Source: Tepidicella baoligensis
Lineage (GTDB): Bacteria; Pseudomonadota; Gammaproteobacteria; Burkholderiales; Burkholderiaceae_C
Assembly (NCBI RefSeq): GCF_013432195.1
Contig: NZ_JACCDB010000003.1
Coordinates: 124,001 to 188,000 of the forward strand
Reading direction: 5' to 3'
Length of the DNA stretch: 64,000 nt
The notes under the pieces were generated by a model. It was not told the origin of the DNA, ran no database searches, and saw only the letters and a list, made by a program, of their open reading frames with translations. Positions 1 to 9,680 of this stretch are shown here, piece by piece. Made by a program: the position numbers and the translations under genes. How positions within the stretch are numbered: the first letter of the stretch is position 1; every line of letters begins with the position of its first letter.

Positions 1-105
1 ATCGGCATCTCGACCGACAAGTTCCACGCCCGCGGGCCGGTGGGGGTGGAGGGGCTGACCTCGCTCAAGTACGTGGTGCTGGGTGAGGGCGAGGTGCGCG
101 GCTGA
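1..105 (+). CDS. proA: Glutamate-5-semialdehyde dehydrogenase, C-terminal end (partial)
   Basis: Only the last 34 codons lie in the window; the gene starts upstream of base 1. The tail [20 protein letters not shown] followed by a short hydrophobic stretch and stop matches the conserved C-terminus of gamma-glutamyl phosphate reductase, the NADPH-dependent second enzyme of proline synthesis from glutamate in the cytoplasm. The call rests on this tail alone, so length and active site cannot be checked. The downstream gene is on the opposite strand, so proA ends its transcription unit here; I see no obvious hairpin in the 100 bases that follow. Confidence 0.85.
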   Translation: MGISTDKFHARGPVGVEGLTSLKYVVLGEGEVRG

Positions 106-204
106 GCCGAGTCAAGCGGGCTTGCCCGCCTGGGTTCGTGCCCATTGCAGCCTCCACTGCGACCCCTGCGCCAGCCCCGTCGCCAGCCATCCAAGGCCGT
201 GGCG

Positions 205-651
205 TCATGGTGCGTCGGGTCCGAACACGGCATCGAGCCGTTGCAGGAAAGCGGCAGGCACCTGCGCCACCTTCTTGACCTCACGCTGCACGAACACGAT
301 GCCCACCTTGCCCCGCGCCACGTCCCGCCCAGTGGCTTTTTCGCGCATCTGGAACGCCAGGTCGAAGCCGTACCGGTTGAAATCTGTCGGCTCCATGGAC
401 ACGCACATCACCTCGCCATGAAAGCCCTCGGACTGGTACTGCGCGCCGATATCGCCCACCACGATGGGGTGGCCGGCCACATCGCCTTCGCTGTAGCCGA
501 GCGCCTTGAAGAAGCGCACGCGTGCCTCGGACACCAGTGTCAGCAACTGGGCGTTGTCCAGGTGGCCGCCCTGGTTCACATGGCTGATATAGATCTGGAT
601 GTCGGTGGTGAAGCGAAAACGCTCCGGCGGCGTGAAGTGCAGGCGAGGCAT
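205..651 (-). CDS. Acyl-CoA thioesterase-like protein (4HBT hot-dog fold)
   Basis: A 148-residue hot-dog thioesterase-like protein. The visible core is [17 protein letters not shown] at about residues 21-37, containing the Asp (D32) expected of 4-hydroxybenzoyl-CoA-type thioesterases, followed by [12 protein letters not shown] on the long helix. Such enzymes hydrolyse acyl-CoA thioesters in the cytoplasm; the substrate cannot be read from sequence. I chose the start MPRLHF because family members begin like this. An in-frame ATG at 711 would add 20 residues, and neither start has a convincing ribosome-binding site. It is divergent from the flavin oxidoreductase at 726. Confidence 0.8.
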   Translation of the reverse strand: MPRLHFTPPERFRFTTDIQIYISHVNQGGHLDNAQLLTLVSEARVRFFKALGYSEGDVAGHPIVVGDIGAQYQSEGFHGEVMCVSMEPTDFNRYGFDLAFQMREKATGRDVARGKVGIVFVQREVKKVAQVPAAFLQRLDAVFGPDAP

Positions 652-725
652 TTGGTGATGTTGCAAAACGATATCGAAACCGCCATTGTCCTGCAAGGGC
701 ATGCCCGCCATATGAAAATCGGCTC

Positions 726-1763
726 ATGAACAAGACCCTGAACTCCATCGCCCTGTCCATGCTGGACCTGGTGGCCGTGCGCGAAGGCGGCACCGTGGCC
801 GACGCCTTGCAGATCGCGTTTCGCACCGCACAGCACGCCGAGCGCCTGGGTTTCCAGCGCTACTGGCTGGCCGAGCACCACAACATGGCGGGGATTGCCA
901 GTTCGGCCACCGCCGTGCTGGTGGGATACATCGCGGGCGGGACCCAACGCATCCGCGTCGGCTCGGGCGGGGTGATGCTGCCCAACCATGCGCCATTGGT
1001 GGTGGCCGAGGCCTTCGGGACCCTGGCCGAACTCTACCCCGGCCGCATCGACCTGGGGCTGGGCCGCGCGCCCGGCACCGACGGCCTGACCATGCGTGCC
1101 CTGCGCCGCGAGCGGGTGGAAACCGAAGACGACTTCCCGCGCGACGTGGCCGAACTGCAGCGACTGCTGGACGACCCGCAACCCGGCCAGCGGCTGATTG
1201 CCATGCCTGGTGCCGGGACCAAGGTGCCCATCTGGCTGTTGGGTTCCAGCCTGTTTTCGGCGCAGTTGGCGGCAGAACGCGGCCTGCCGTATGCCTTTGC
1301 CTCTCATTTCGCACCACGGTTGCTGCTGCAGGCCCTGGAGCTGTACCGCAGCCGCTTCCGCCCGTCGGCCACGCTCCAGCGGCCTTACGCGGCCATCGGG
1401 GTGCCGCTGATTGCCGCGCCCACCGACGACGAGGCCGAGTTCCTGGCCAGCAGCACCTACCAGCGCGTGCTGGGCATCCTGACCGGCGACCGGCGGCGCC
1501 TGCAACCCCCCATTCCCCATTTCTGGCAACAGGTGGATGACCGGGCCCGTGCCGCAATCGGCGACTTTCTGGCCGCTGCGGTCATCGGCGGGCCCGACAC
1601 CGTTCGGGATGGCCTGCAACGCCTGGCCGACCTGACCGAGGCCGACGAGTTCATTCTGGTCAGCGATGTGTACGACCCGGCACTGCGGCTGCGCTCGCTG
1701 GACATCGCCGCCAGCGCCATGCGCCCTTGCGCCGATCGGCCTGCGGCGGTCGTCAACGGTTGA
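726..1763 (+). CDS. LLM-class flavin-dependent oxidoreductase (YhbW-like)
   Basis: A 345-residue protein of the bacterial luciferase-like monooxygenase superfamily, normally FMN/F420-dependent TIM-barrel enzymes. The signature near the N-terminus is WLAEHHNM (about residues 47-54), followed by the barrel strand [20 protein letters not shown] and the segment [12 protein letters not shown]. Length fits the single-component MsnO8/YhbW-type branch. The substrate is unknown and there is no partner flavin reductase nearby. The gene stands alone, divergent from the thioesterase and about 80 bases upstream of the polyamine pair. Confidence 0.85.
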   Translation: MNKTLNSIALSMLDLVAVREGGTVADALQIAFRTAQHAERLGFQRYWLAEHHNMAGIASSATAVLVGYIAGGTQRIRVGSGGVMLPNHAPLVVAEAFGTLAELYPGRIDLGLGRAPGTDGLTMRALRRERVETEDDFPRDVAELQRLLDDPQPGQRLIAMPGAGTKVPIWLLGSSLFSAQLAAERGLPYAFASHFAPRLLLQALELYRSRFRPSATLQRPYAAIGVPLIAAPTDDEAEFLASSTYQRVLGILTGDRRRLQPPIPHFWQQVDDRARAAIGDFLAAAVIGGPDTVRDGLQRLADLTEADEFILVSDVYDPALRLRSLDIAASAMRPCADRPAAVVNG

Positions 1764-1845
1764 GGACGCCGGGAAACGGCGCCCCCCGCTGTGGGGGTTG
1801 CCATAATCAAGGGTTTTGCCGTCCGGCCGATGTCGAGACCCTCTC

Positions 1846-2952
1846 ATGATCCAGACACCGTACTACCTCATCGACAAAAACCGCCTGCTGCCCAACCTGG
1901 AAAAGATGGCCTGGCTGCGCCAGACCTCGGGCGCCAAGTCCCTGCTCGCCCTCAAGTGTTTTGCCACCTGGGCGGTGTTCGACTTCATGGCCCAGTACAT
2001 GGACGGCACCACCAGCTCCTCGCTCTATGAAGTACGCCTGGGCCGCGAGAAGTTTCCCGGCGAAACCCACGCCTACTCCGTGGCCTGGGCCGACCACGAG
2101 ATCGACGAGGTCGTCGGCCATTGCGACAAGATCATCTTCAACACCCTGGGTCAGCTCCGCCGCTTCGATGCGGCCTCGCGCGCCAAGGTGCGCGGGTTGC
2201 GGGTGAACCCAGGGGTCAGCTCCTCCAGCTACGATCTGGCCGACCCGGCCAGGCCGTTTTCCCGCTTGGGTGAGCACGATCCGCGCGCCATCGAGCGCGC
2301 ACTGGGTGAGATCGGTGGCATCAGCGGCTTCATGTTCCACAACAACTGCGAAAACGGCCGGCTGGAGAGGTTCGGTGAATTGCTGGACCATATCGAGCAA
2401 CGCTTCGGCCACCTCATCCGGCGTATGGACTGGATCAGCTTGGGTGGCGGCATCGCCTTCACCCACCCCGACTACCCGCTGGCGGCGTTCGCCGAGCGGC
2501 TCAAGCGCTTTGCTGGCGAGTACGGCGTGCAGGTGTACCTGGAGCCGGGCGAGGCAGCGGTGGCCAACTCCACCACGCTGGAGGTGACCGTGCTCGACAC
2601 CCTGTACAACGGCAAGAATCTGGCCATCGTGGACAGCTCGATCGAGGCTCACATGCTGGACCTGCTGGTCTATCGCTACAGCGGCCGCATCGAACCCAAC
2701 CAAGGCGCGCACGAATGGATGGTGTGCGGCAAGTCCTGCCTGGCCGGCGACATCTTCGGTGAATTCCGTTTTGCGCAACCCCTGCAAGTCGGCGACCGTT
2801 TGTCCATCGAGGACGCTGCCGCCTACACCATGGTCAAGAAGAACTGGTTCAATGGCGTGAAGATGCCGGCGATTGCGGTGCGCGAACTCGATGGCCAGGT
2901 GCGTTTGGTGCGCGATTTCGGCTATGAGGACTTCGCTGCGGCGCTGTCCTGA
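1846..2952 (+). CDS. nspC: Carboxy(nor)spermidine decarboxylase
   Basis: A PLP-dependent alanine-racemase-fold decarboxylase of 368 residues that removes CO2 from carboxyspermidine or carboxynorspermidine, the last step of the alternative spermidine route. The likely PLP lysine is K37 in LALKCF near the N-terminus. HNNCEN, SLGGGI and YLEPGEA are typical of the family, and the VCGKSCLAGD segment carries the C-terminal catalytic Cys. I start at 1846 (MIQTPYYLID) rather than 10 codons upstream because the family begins with this strand. It is 35 bases upstream of the matching dehydrogenase, suggesting one operon. Most betaproteobacteria use the SAM-decarboxylase route, so this pair is notable. 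Confidence 0.88.
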   Translation: MIQTPYYLIDKNRLLPNLEKMAWLRQTSGAKSLLALKCFATWAVFDFMAQYMDGTTSSSLYEVRLGREKFPGETHAYSVAWADHEIDEVVGHCDKIIFNTLGQLRRFDAASRAKVRGLRVNPGVSSSSYDLADPARPFSRLGEHDPRAIERALGEIGGISGFMFHNNCENGRLERFGELLDHIEQRFGHLIRRMDWISLGGGIAFTHPDYPLAAFAERLKRFAGEYGVQVYLEPGEAAVANSTTLEVTVLDTLYNGKNLAIVDSSIEAHMLDLLVYRYSGRIEPNQGAHEWMVCGKSCLAGDIFGEFRFAQPLQVGDRLSIEDAAAYTMVKKNWFNGVKMPAIAVRELDGQVRLVRDFGYEDFAAALS

Positions 2953-2987
2953 ATCTGCAACCCCTCCGACGAAAGGAACTCGACGAC

Positions 2988-4226
2988 ATGAAGCGCAACG
3001 TTCTCATCATCGGCGCCGGTGGCGTGGCTCAAGTGGCGGCGCACAAATGCGCCCAGAACAACGACGTGCTGGGCGACATCCACATCGCCTCACGCAAGAT
3101 CGCCAAGTGCGAGGCCATCATCGCTTCCATCCATGCCAAAGGCAACCTGAAGGTGCCGGGCGTGCTGCAGGCCCACACCATCGACGCCATGGACACCCCT
3201 GCCGTGGCCGAACTGATCCGGCGCACCGGCGCGCAGATCGTCATCAACCTGGGCAGCGCCTTCGTGAACATGTCGGTGCTGGAGGCTTGTATCGCCACCG
3301 GCGCGGCCTACATGGACACCGCCATTCACGAAGACCCGCTGAAGATTTGCGAAACCCCGCCCTGGTACGCCAACCACGAGTGGAAGCGGCGTGAGCGCTG
3401 CGCCGCGGCCGGTGTCACCGCCATTCTGGGCGTGGGCTTCGACCCCGGTGTGGTCAACGCCTATGCCCGCCTGGCCGAAGACCGCTTCTTCGACACCATT
3501 CGCAGCATCGACATCATCGACATCAACGCCGGCCGGCATGACCGCTGGTTCGCCACCAACTTCGACCCGGAGGTCAACTTCCGCGAATTCACCGGTACGG
3601 TGTATTCCTGGCAGAACGGGCAATGGACCGCAAACCAGATGTTCGAGGTCAGCCAGATGTGGGATCTGCCCGTGGTGGGCCCGCAAAAAGCCTACCTGAC
3701 AGGCCACGACGAACTGCACTCGCTGGCCAGTCGTTACCCCAAGGCCGATTTGCGCTTCTGGATGGGCTTTGGCGATCACTACATCAACGTGTTCACCGTG
3801 CTGAAGAATCTGGGTCTGCTGTCGGAGCAACCGGTGAAAACCGCCGAGGGCTTGGAGGTGGTGCCGCTGAAGGTGGTCAAGGCTGTGCTGCCCGACCCGG
3901 CCAGCCTGGCGCCGAGCTACACCGGAAAGACCTGCATCGGTGACTGGGTCAAGGGCAGCAAGGATGGCCAAGAGACCGAAGTGTTCATCTACAACGTGGC
4001 CGACCACGCCGAAGCCTACGCCGAAGTAGGCAGCCAGGGTATCTCGTACACCGCGGGCGTGCCGCCGGTGGCCGCCGCACTGCTGATCGCCAACGGCACC
4101 TGGGACACGCGCACCATGGTCAACGTCGAAGAACTGGATCCGGTGCCCTTCCTGCGCCTGCTGGACCGCATGGGCCTGCCCACCCGGGTACGCGATGCGC
4201 GCGGGGACCGGGCCTGGGATGCCTGA
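2988..4226 (+). CDS. Carboxy(nor)spermidine dehydrogenase (saccharopine dehydrogenase family)
   Basis: A 412-residue saccharopine-dehydrogenase-family oxidoreductase beginning VLIIGAGGVAQVAAHKC, with a Rossmann GAGGVA loop at residues 9-14. With nspC immediately upstream, the likely role is reductive condensation of aspartate semialdehyde with putrescine (or diaminopropane) using NADPH, giving carboxyspermidine (or carboxynorspermidine). A ribosome-binding site (AAAGGA) precedes the ATG. The usual gene order in other bacteria is often dehydrogenase first; here the decarboxylase comes first. No diaminobutyrate aminotransferase/decarboxylase is nearby, so spermidine from putrescine is the more likely product, but that is inference. 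Confidence 0.86.
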   Translation: MKRNVLIIGAGGVAQVAAHKCAQNNDVLGDIHIASRKIAKCEAIIASIHAKGNLKVPGVLQAHTIDAMDTPAVAELIRRTGAQIVINLGSAFVNMSVLEACIATGAAYMDTAIHEDPLKICETPPWYANHEWKRRERCAAAGVTAILGVGFDPGVVNAYARLAEDRFFDTIRSIDIIDINAGRHDRWFATNFDPEVNFREFTGTVYSWQNGQWTANQMFEVSQMWDLPVVGPQKAYLTGHDELHSLASRYPKADLRFWMGFGDHYINVFTVLKNLGLLSEQPVKTAEGLEVVPLKVVKAVLPDPASLAPSYTGKTCIGDWVKGSKDGQETEVFIYNVADHAEAYAEVGSQGISYTAGVPPVAAALLIANGTWDTRTMVNVEELDPVPFLRLLDRMGLPTRVRDARGDRAWDA

Positions 4227-4241
4227 GGGGATAATCCCTCC

Positions 4242-5435
4242 ATGTCAAGCAAACACCGAGTCGTCGTCGGCCTGTCCGGCGGCGTGGATTCCGCCGTCAG
4301 TGCCTGGTTGCTCAAGCAGCAGGGTCACGAGGTCATCGGCATCTTCATGAAAAACTGGGAAGATGACGACGACAGCGAATACTGCTCCAGTCGCCAGGAC
4401 TGGCTGGACGCCGCCAGCGTGGCCGACGTGATCGGCATCGACATCGAGCACGTCAATTTCGCCGCCGAGTACAAGGACCGCGTGTTTGCCGAGTTTCTGC
4501 GCGAATACCAAGCCGGCCGCACGCCCAACCCCGACATCCTCTGCAACGCCGAAATCAAGTTCAAGGCCTTCCTGGACCATGCCATGCGCCTGGGGGCCGA
4601 GAAGATCGCCACCGGCCATTACGCCCGCGTGCGTCACAACCCAGCAACCGGACTGCACGAGTTGCTCAAGGGCCTGGACCCGCTGAAAGACCAGAGCTAC
4701 TTCCTGCACCGCCTCAGCCAGGCCCAATTGGCCCGGACGATGTTTCCGGTGGGAGAGCTGCTCAAGACGGAGGTGCGCCGCATCGCCACCGAGATCGGTC
4801 TGCCCAACGCCAAGAAGAAGGACTCCACCGGCATTTGCTTCATCGGCGAGCGGCCCTTCCGGGAGTTCCTCAACCGCTACATCCAGAAAGCCCCTGGTCC
4901 CATTCGCGACGACCGGGGCCGCGAGATCGGCCAGCATGTGGGGCTGAGCTTTTACACCCTGGGCCAACGCCAGGGCCTGGGCATTGGCGGGGTGAAGGAA
5001 GTAGGCGCGGCCAAGGGAGGTGGCGAACATGCCCCCTGGTTCGTGGCCCGCAAGGACGTGCCCGGCAATACGCTGTGGGTGGTCCAGGGCCACGACCACC
5101 CCTGGTTGCTCTCGCCCGAACTGGAGGCGCAGGATGCGAGCTGGGTGGCCGGCGAGCCCCCCGCCCCTGGCGTCTACGCGGCCAAGACCCGATACCGCCA
5201 GGCCGACGCCGCCTGCACGCTCGTCACAGCCGGTCCCAGCGGCTTCGCCCTCACTTTCGAAGAGCCTCAGTGGGCCGTCACGCCGGGGCAAAGCGCCGTG
5301 CTCTACGACGGCGAGGTCTGTCTGGGGGGAGGGGTGATCCACGGAGCCTCCGCCACCCGGCAGCCCGTGCCGAGTGTTCCCCCGGTGGCGATGCGCCGCG
5401 GGCGCCGCCGGGTCGTGCCATCTTCCAACGCCTGA
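4242..5435 (+). CDS. mnmA: tRNA-specific 2-thiouridylase MnmA
   Basis: A 397-residue cytoplasmic enzyme that thiolates U34 of the Lys, Glu and Gln tRNAs. It carries the PP-loop ATP pyrophosphatase motif SGGVDS at residues 12-17 and the two catalytic cysteines, C101 in LCNAEIKFK and C199 in STGICFIG, at positions nearly identical to the E. coli enzyme. The D-type motif TGHYAR follows C101. It starts 15 bases after the polyamine dehydrogenase stop, so read-through from that operon is possible. The C-terminal ~25 residues are an Arg/Pro-rich tail beyond the usual end. Confidence 0.97.
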   Translation: MSSKHRVVVGLSGGVDSAVSAWLLKQQGHEVIGIFMKNWEDDDDSEYCSSRQDWLDAASVADVIGIDIEHVNFAAEYKDRVFAEFLREYQAGRTPNPDILCNAEIKFKAFLDHAMRLGAEKIATGHYARVRHNPATGLHELLKGLDPLKDQSYFLHRLSQAQLARTMFPVGELLKTEVRRIATEIGLPNAKKKDSTGICFIGERPFREFLNRYIQKAPGPIRDDRGREIGQHVGLSFYTLGQRQGLGIGGVKEVGAAKGGGEHAPWFVARKDVPGNTLWVVQGHDHPWLLSPELEAQDASWVAGEPPAPGVYAAKTRYRQADAACTLVTAGPSGFALTFEEPQWAVTPGQSAVLYDGEVCLGGGVIHGASATRQPVPSVPPVAMRRGRRRVVPSSNA

Positions 5436-5515
5436 GCCGGGTTGCGTCCATGGCCGGCGGTGGCAAGGAGGGGGTGGGTGTCCTCCCGCAGGCGTAAGCC
5501 GCCACCCCCCGGTGC

Positions 5516-6952
5516 TTACTCGATCGCCTTGGTCATGTCCTCCACGACCTTCTTGGCATCGCCGAACACCATCATGGTCTTGTCCATGTAGAACAGCTCG
5601 TTGTCCAGTCCGGCGTAGCCCGCGGCCATGGAACGCTTGTTCACGATCACGGTCTTGGCCTTGTAAGCTTCCAGGATGGGCATGCCGTAGATGGGGGAGC
5701 CCTTTTGCAGCGCCGCGGGGTTCACCACGTCGTTGGCGCCCAGGATGATGGCCACGTCGGCTTGCCCGAATTCGGAGTTGATGTCCTCCATCTCGAACAC
5801 CTGGTCGTAGGGCACCTCGGCTTCGGCCAGCAGCACGTTCATGTGGCCGGGCATGCGGCCCGCGACCGGGTGGATGGCGTACTTCACCGTGATGCCTTTT
5901 TCGGTCAGTTTGTGCGCCAGCTCCTTGACGGCGTGTTGGGCGCGGGCCACGGCCAGGCCGTAGCCGGGCACGATGATGACCGTCTCGGCATTGCTCAGGA
6001 TGAAGGCCGCGTCTTCGGCGCTGCCACTTTTGACCGTGCGTTGTACGCCGCCACCAGACGCGGCTGCACCCGCTTCGCCCCCAAAGCCGCCCAGAATCAC
6101 GCTGAAGAAGCTGCGGTTCATGGCCTTGCACATGATGTAGCTCAGGATCGCACCCGACGAACCCACCAGCGAGCCGGCGATGATCAGCATGGAATTGTTC
6201 AGGCTGAAGCCGATGCCCGCGGCCGCCCAGCCCGAATAGCTGTTGAGCATGGACACCACCACCGGCATGTCGGCGCCGCCAATCGGGATGATGATCAGCA
6301 CCCCCAGCACGAAGCTGATCGCGGTCAGCACGAAAAACGCTGTCCAGTTGCCGGTGAAGGCATAGAAAATACCCAGTGCCAGCACCGCCAGGCCCAGCAC
6401 CAGGTTGAGCATGTGCTGACCGGCAAACGTGACGGGTGCGCCCTGGAACAGGCGGAACTTGTACTTGCCGCTGAGCTTGCCGAAAGCGATCACCGAGCCG
6501 CTGAACGTGATCGCCCCGATGGCCGAACCCAGGAACAGCTCGATCTTGTTGCCGATCGGCATCTCGCCGCCTTTGTCCGCGAGGTTGAAGGCCCAAGGCT
6601 CTTCCACCACCGCGAAAGCGATGAACACCGCCGCCAGACCGACCATGCTGTGCATGAAGGCCACCAGCTCCGGCATCTTCGTCATTTCCACGCGACGGGC
6701 CAGCACCGTGCCGAAAGCGCCACCGGCCACGAGGCCCAGCACGATCCAGCCCAGCCCGGAGACCGCGTCCACCGACATGGCCTGCGCCAGCGTGACGATC
6801 AACCCCACGGTGGTGAGGATGGCAATCCCCATGCCGGTCATGCCGAACATGACACCACGGATCGAGGAGGTGGGGTGGCTCAGGCCCTTGAGTGCCTGGA
6901 TGAAGCACACCGAGGCCACCAGGTACAACAGAACGACGAGGTTCATGCTCAT
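5516..6952 (-). CDS. pntB: NAD(P) transhydrogenase subunit beta
   Basis: A 478-residue subunit with about eight to nine membrane segments (residues ~1-270) followed by the NADP(H)-binding domain III (GYGLAVARAQHAVKELA; RMPGHMNVLLAEAEVPYD; ANDVVNPAA). With PntAa and PntAb it forms the proton-translocating transhydrogenase that converts NADH plus NADP+ into NADPH, driven by the proton gradient. It overlaps pntAb by 4 bases and is last in the pntAa-pntAb-pntB operon. In a hydrogen oxidiser with an NAD-reducing hydrogenase (hoxFUYH in this window) it would be a natural route from H2-derived NADH to biosynthetic NADPH; that link is inference. Confidence 0.96.
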   Translation of the reverse strand: MSMNLVVLLYLVASVCFIQALKGLSHPTSSIRGVMFGMTGMGIAILTTVGLIVTLAQAMSVDAVSGLGWIVLGLVAGGAFGTVLARRVEMTKMPELVAFMHSMVGLAAVFIAFAVVEEPWAFNLADKGGEMPIGNKIELFLGSAIGAITFSGSVIAFGKLSGKYKFRLFQGAPVTFAGQHMLNLVLGLAVLALGIFYAFTGNWTAFFVLTAISFVLGVLIIIPIGGADMPVVVSMLNSYSGWAAAGIGFSLNNSMLIIAGSLVGSSGAILSYIMCKAMNRSFFSVILGGFGGEAGAAASGGGVQRTVKSGSAEDAAFILSNAETVIIVPGYGLAVARAQHAVKELAHKLTEKGITVKYAIHPVAGRMPGHMNVLLAEAEVPYDQVFEMEDINSEFGQADVAIILGANDVVNPAALQKGSPIYGMPILEAYKAKTVIVNKRSMAAGYAGLDNELFYMDKTMMVFGDAKKVVEDMTKAIE

Positions 6953-7272
6953 TGGGCGGCTCCTTCAGCAGCGGGGGCCTTGCGTTCCTTCTTCTTGAAC
7001 ATCTCGAGCATGCGCCGCGTCACCAGGAAGCCGCCGAACACGTTCACCGCCGCGAGCGCCACGGCGAGCACGCCCATGGTCTTGCCCAGGCCCGTTTCGG
7101 TCAGCGCAGCGGCCAGCATGGCCCCCACGATCACGATGGCGGAAATGGCGTTGGTCACGGCCATGAGCGGCGTGTGCAGCGCTGGTGTGACGTTCCAGAC
7201 CACGTGGTAGCCCACGTAGATGGCCAACACGAAGATGATGAGGTTGAAAACGATGGGAGAAATGGCATCCAT
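6949..7272 (-). CDS. pntAb: NAD(P) transhydrogenase subunit alpha, membrane part
   Basis: A 107-residue protein with three predicted membrane helices and a short Lys/Ala-rich cytoplasmic tail. It corresponds to the C-terminal membrane portion of the E. coli PntA chain; here the alpha subunit is split in two genes (three-subunit form, as in Rhodospirillum). It contributes to the proton-channel domain II together with PntB. The ATG follows a GAGG-type ribosome-binding site, the gene begins 15 bases after pntAa ends, and its stop overlaps the pntB start. Confidence 0.94.
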   Translation of the reverse strand: MDAISPIVFNLIIFVLAIYVGYHVVWNVTPALHTPLMAVTNAISAIVIVGAMLAAALTETGLGKTMGVLAVALAAVNVFGGFLVTRRMLEMFKKKERKAPAAEGAAQ

Positions 7273-7287
7273 GGGTAAGCTCCTCGG

Positions 7288-8421
7288 TTAGCTGCGCTTG
7301 ACTTCGCCGCCCTGGGTCATCAGGCAGGCCACCACGATGTCGTCATCCATCGGCACCTGGACGGTGGTGGCGCCCTTGGGGCATATGAGTTTCAGAAAGT
7401 CCAGCACGTTGCGGGCGTACAGCGCCGAGCTGTCGGCGGCCACCAGGGCGGGAAGATTGGTTTCACCGATGATGAACACCCCGTGCTTGCGCACCGTCTG
7501 GCCGGCTTCGGTCAGCGGGCAGTTGCCGTCGGTGCCGTTGGGCCCTTTGCCGGCCGCGATGTCCACGATCACCGAGCCCGGCTTCATGCTCTTGACCATG
7601 TCCTCGGTGATGAGCACCGGCGCGGGCCGGCCCGGGATGAGCGCGGTGGAGATGACCACGTCGGCCTGCGCCACGCGCTTGGCCACCTCGGCTTTCTGAC
7701 GGTCCAGCCAGCTTTGCGGCATGGGGCGCGCGTAACCGCCCACACCCTCGGCGGCTTCCTTCTCTTCGGCTGTTTCGTAAGGCACGTCGATGAACTTGGC
7801 GCCCAGCGACTCCACCTGTTCCTTGACCGATGGACGCACGTCAGAGGCTTCGATCACGGCGCCCAGACGCTTGGCGGTGGCAATCGCTTGCAAGCCCGCC
7901 ACGCCCACGCCGAGCACGACGACGCGTGCGGCCTTGATGGTGCCTGCCGCCGTCATGAGCATAGGAAACAGGCGCGGGTACTGGTTGGCTGCCAACATCA
8001 CCGCTTTGTAGCCGGCGATGTTGGCCTGGCTGGACAGCACGTCCATGCTCTGCGCGCGCGTGGTGCGGGGGGCGGCTTCCAAGGCAAAGCTGGTCAGGCC
8101 GGCCTGGGCCAGCGCGGCGAGGCCCTGGGCATCGAAGGGGTTGAGCATGCCCACCAGGGTGGCGCCAGGCTTCATCAGCGCCAGCTCGTTGGCTTGGGGT
8201 GAACGGACTTTGAGCACCAGCTCACAGCCCAGAGCGGTGGCTGCATCCACCACCTCGGCCCCTGCGGCGCGGTAGGCCTCGTCGGTGGCGCTGGCGGCCA
8301 GCCCGGCACCGGACTGTACAAGCACTCGATGCCCTTGCGCCACCAGCTTCTTGGCCGTCTCGGGTGTCACAGCCACACGGGTTTCACCCGCCATGGTTTC
8401 GGCGGGAACGCCTATCTGCAT
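7288..8421 (-). CDS. pntAa: NAD(P) transhydrogenase subunit alpha, NAD-binding part
   Basis: A 377-residue soluble domain I protein that binds NAD(H), in the alanine-dehydrogenase/PntA family: MQIGVPAETMAGETRVAVTP at the N-terminus, and the Rossmann loop VLGVGVAGLQAIATAKRLGA in the middle. I start at 8421 because the family begins MxIGVP and a GAGGAG ribosome-binding site lies just upstream; an in-frame upstream ATG at 8508 would add 29 atypical residues. It is the first gene of the three-gene pnt operon, divergent from the Nudix gene, so the 181 bases between 8421 and 8603 should hold both promoters. Confidence 0.95.
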   Translation of the reverse strand: MQIGVPAETMAGETRVAVTPETAKKLVAQGHRVLVQSGAGLAASATDEAYRAAGAEVVDAATALGCELVLKVRSPQANELALMKPGATLVGMLNPFDAQGLAALAQAGLTSFALEAAPRTTRAQSMDVLSSQANIAGYKAVMLAANQYPRLFPMLMTAAGTIKAARVVVLGVGVAGLQAIATAKRLGAVIEASDVRPSVKEQVESLGAKFIDVPYETAEEKEAAEGVGGYARPMPQSWLDRQKAEVAKRVAQADVVISTALIPGRPAPVLITEDMVKSMKPGSVIVDIAAGKGPNGTDGNCPLTEAGQTVRKHGVFIIGETNLPALVAADSSALYARNVLDFLKLICPKGATTVQVPMDDDIVVACLMTQGGEVKRS

Positions 8422-8602
8422 ATGAGTCTCCTCACTCGCTGAAATGTCAACAACCTGACTTCGCCCCGAGCGTAACCGCTTTTTCGACGGCTGTGCTGTC
8501 AGCGCCACGACATCTGCTGCGCAAACGAAGCCCGACTTGTATCAGCCATCGATGATATGTGGGTGTTTTCCGATGCAGCCAGTCCTCGCGATAATCCCCG
8601 AC

Positions 8603-9085
8603 ATGCAAGAACGTTGGAAACCCAGTGTCACCGTGGCCGCCCTGATCGAGCGCGAGGGGCGTTACCTGCTGGTGGAGGAGCATACCCCCGAAGGACTGCG
8701 GCTGAACAATCCCGCCGGGCATCTGGATCCGGGCGAGGGTCCGCTGGAGGGTTGCGTGCGCGAGGTGCTCGAGGAAACCGCCCATCGCTTCACGCCCACG
8801 GCTTTGCTGGGCATCTATCTTTCGCGATTTCAGCGTCCCGCCACCGGCGAGGACATCACCTATGTGCGCTTTGCCTTCTGCGGCACGGTGGGTGAGCCGG
8901 TGCCTGGCCGCGCGCTCGACACGGGCATCGTGCGTACCGTGTGGCTGACCCCCGACGAGATCCGGGCCAGCCGCGAGCGGCATCGCAGCCCGCTGGTGCT
9001 GCGGTGCATGGAAGATCACCTGGCCGGGCGGCGTTACCCGCTCGAGCTGATCCACACCGACCCTTCCGTTCTGGCCTTGCGCTGA
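8603..9085 (+). CDS. Nudix hydrolase, NudJ-like phosphatase
   Basis: A 160-residue Nudix protein with a complete Nudix box: G39 of PAGHLDPGEGPLEG through REVLEETA (residues ~39-60), with Ala in place of the last Gly. The C-terminal segment MEDHLAGRRYPLELI resembles E. coli NudJ, which hydrolyses thiamine-pyrimidine and nucleoside di-/triphosphates. NudJ and MnmA genes are adjacent in E. coli; here mnmA lies about 3 kb away with the pnt operon between. I start at MQERWKPSVT because upstream in-frame codons resemble no family N-terminus. The exact substrate is not known. Confidence 0.85.
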   Translation: MQERWKPSVTVAALIEREGRYLLVEEHTPEGLRLNNPAGHLDPGEGPLEGCVREVLEETAHRFTPTALLGIYLSRFQRPATGEDITYVRFAFCGTVGEPVPGRALDTGIVRTVWLTPDEIRASRERHRSPLVLRCMEDHLAGRRYPLELIHTDPSVLALR

Positions 9086-9104
9086 TCGCCACCCAGAGAC
9101 CCGC

Positions 9105-9665
9105 ATGGCCCTCAAATCCACCATCTTCAAGGCCAACCTGCAGGTGGCCGACATCGACCACAACTACTACGCCGACCATGTGCTGACGCTGGCCCGCCAC
9201 CCCAGCGAGACCGACGAACGCTTGATGGTGCGGCTGGCCGCGCTGGCGCTGAACGCGCACGAACTGCAGGACACCTGCGGGGGCGACGGTACGCTGGCCT
9301 TTGGCGCCGGGCTGTCCGACCCTGACGACCCGGACGCCCACCTGAGCGACTTCACCGGCCGCAAGCGGCTGTGGATCGAGGTCGGTCAACCCGAGGACAA
9401 GCCCCTGGCCAAAGCCTGTAGCCAAGCCGATGCCGTGCGCGTGTATGCGTTTCACCACGCCGCCGAGGTGTGGTGGAAAGGCATCGAAACCAGGCTGACG
9501 AGGCTGGACAAGCTGCAGGTGTGGCGCTTGCCCACCGAGGCCGCCCAGGCGCTGGCCGGTCTGGCCGAACGCAGCATGCAGCTGCAGGCCACCGTGCTTG
9601 ACGGGGTGTTGACAATGAGCAGCAACCGGGGCAGCGTGGCACTGGAGCCGCTGCGCTGGAAGTAG
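9105..9665 (+). CDS. yaeQ: YaeQ family protein
   Basis: A 186-residue protein opening MALKSTIFKANLQVADID and ending in conserved segments (HAAEVWWKG; LTMSS), which I recognise as the YaeQ family, with a PD-(D/E)XK nuclease-like fold. The family was once linked to RfaH-related haemolysin suppression; its biochemical role is unclear. It follows the Nudix gene by 19 bases on the same strand and is convergent with rsmE, whose 3' end lies 15 bases away. Confidence 0.9.
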   Translation: MALKSTIFKANLQVADIDHNYYADHVLTLARHPSETDERLMVRLAALALNAHELQDTCGGDGTLAFGAGLSDPDDPDAHLSDFTGRKRLWIEVGQPEDKPLAKACSQADAVRVYAFHHAAEVWWKGIETRLTRLDKLQVWRLPTEAAQALAGLAERSMQLQATVLDGVLTMSSNRGSVALEPLRWK

Positions 9666-9680
9666 GCGACGGAACCCGGT

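Noticed and set aside
4245-6908. An 887-codon open frame on the minus strand across mnmA and pntB
   Set aside because: It runs antisense to mnmA and out of frame through pntB, both clearly coding. The protein is His/Arg/Gly-rich without family resemblance, typical of an antisense shadow in high-GC DNA.
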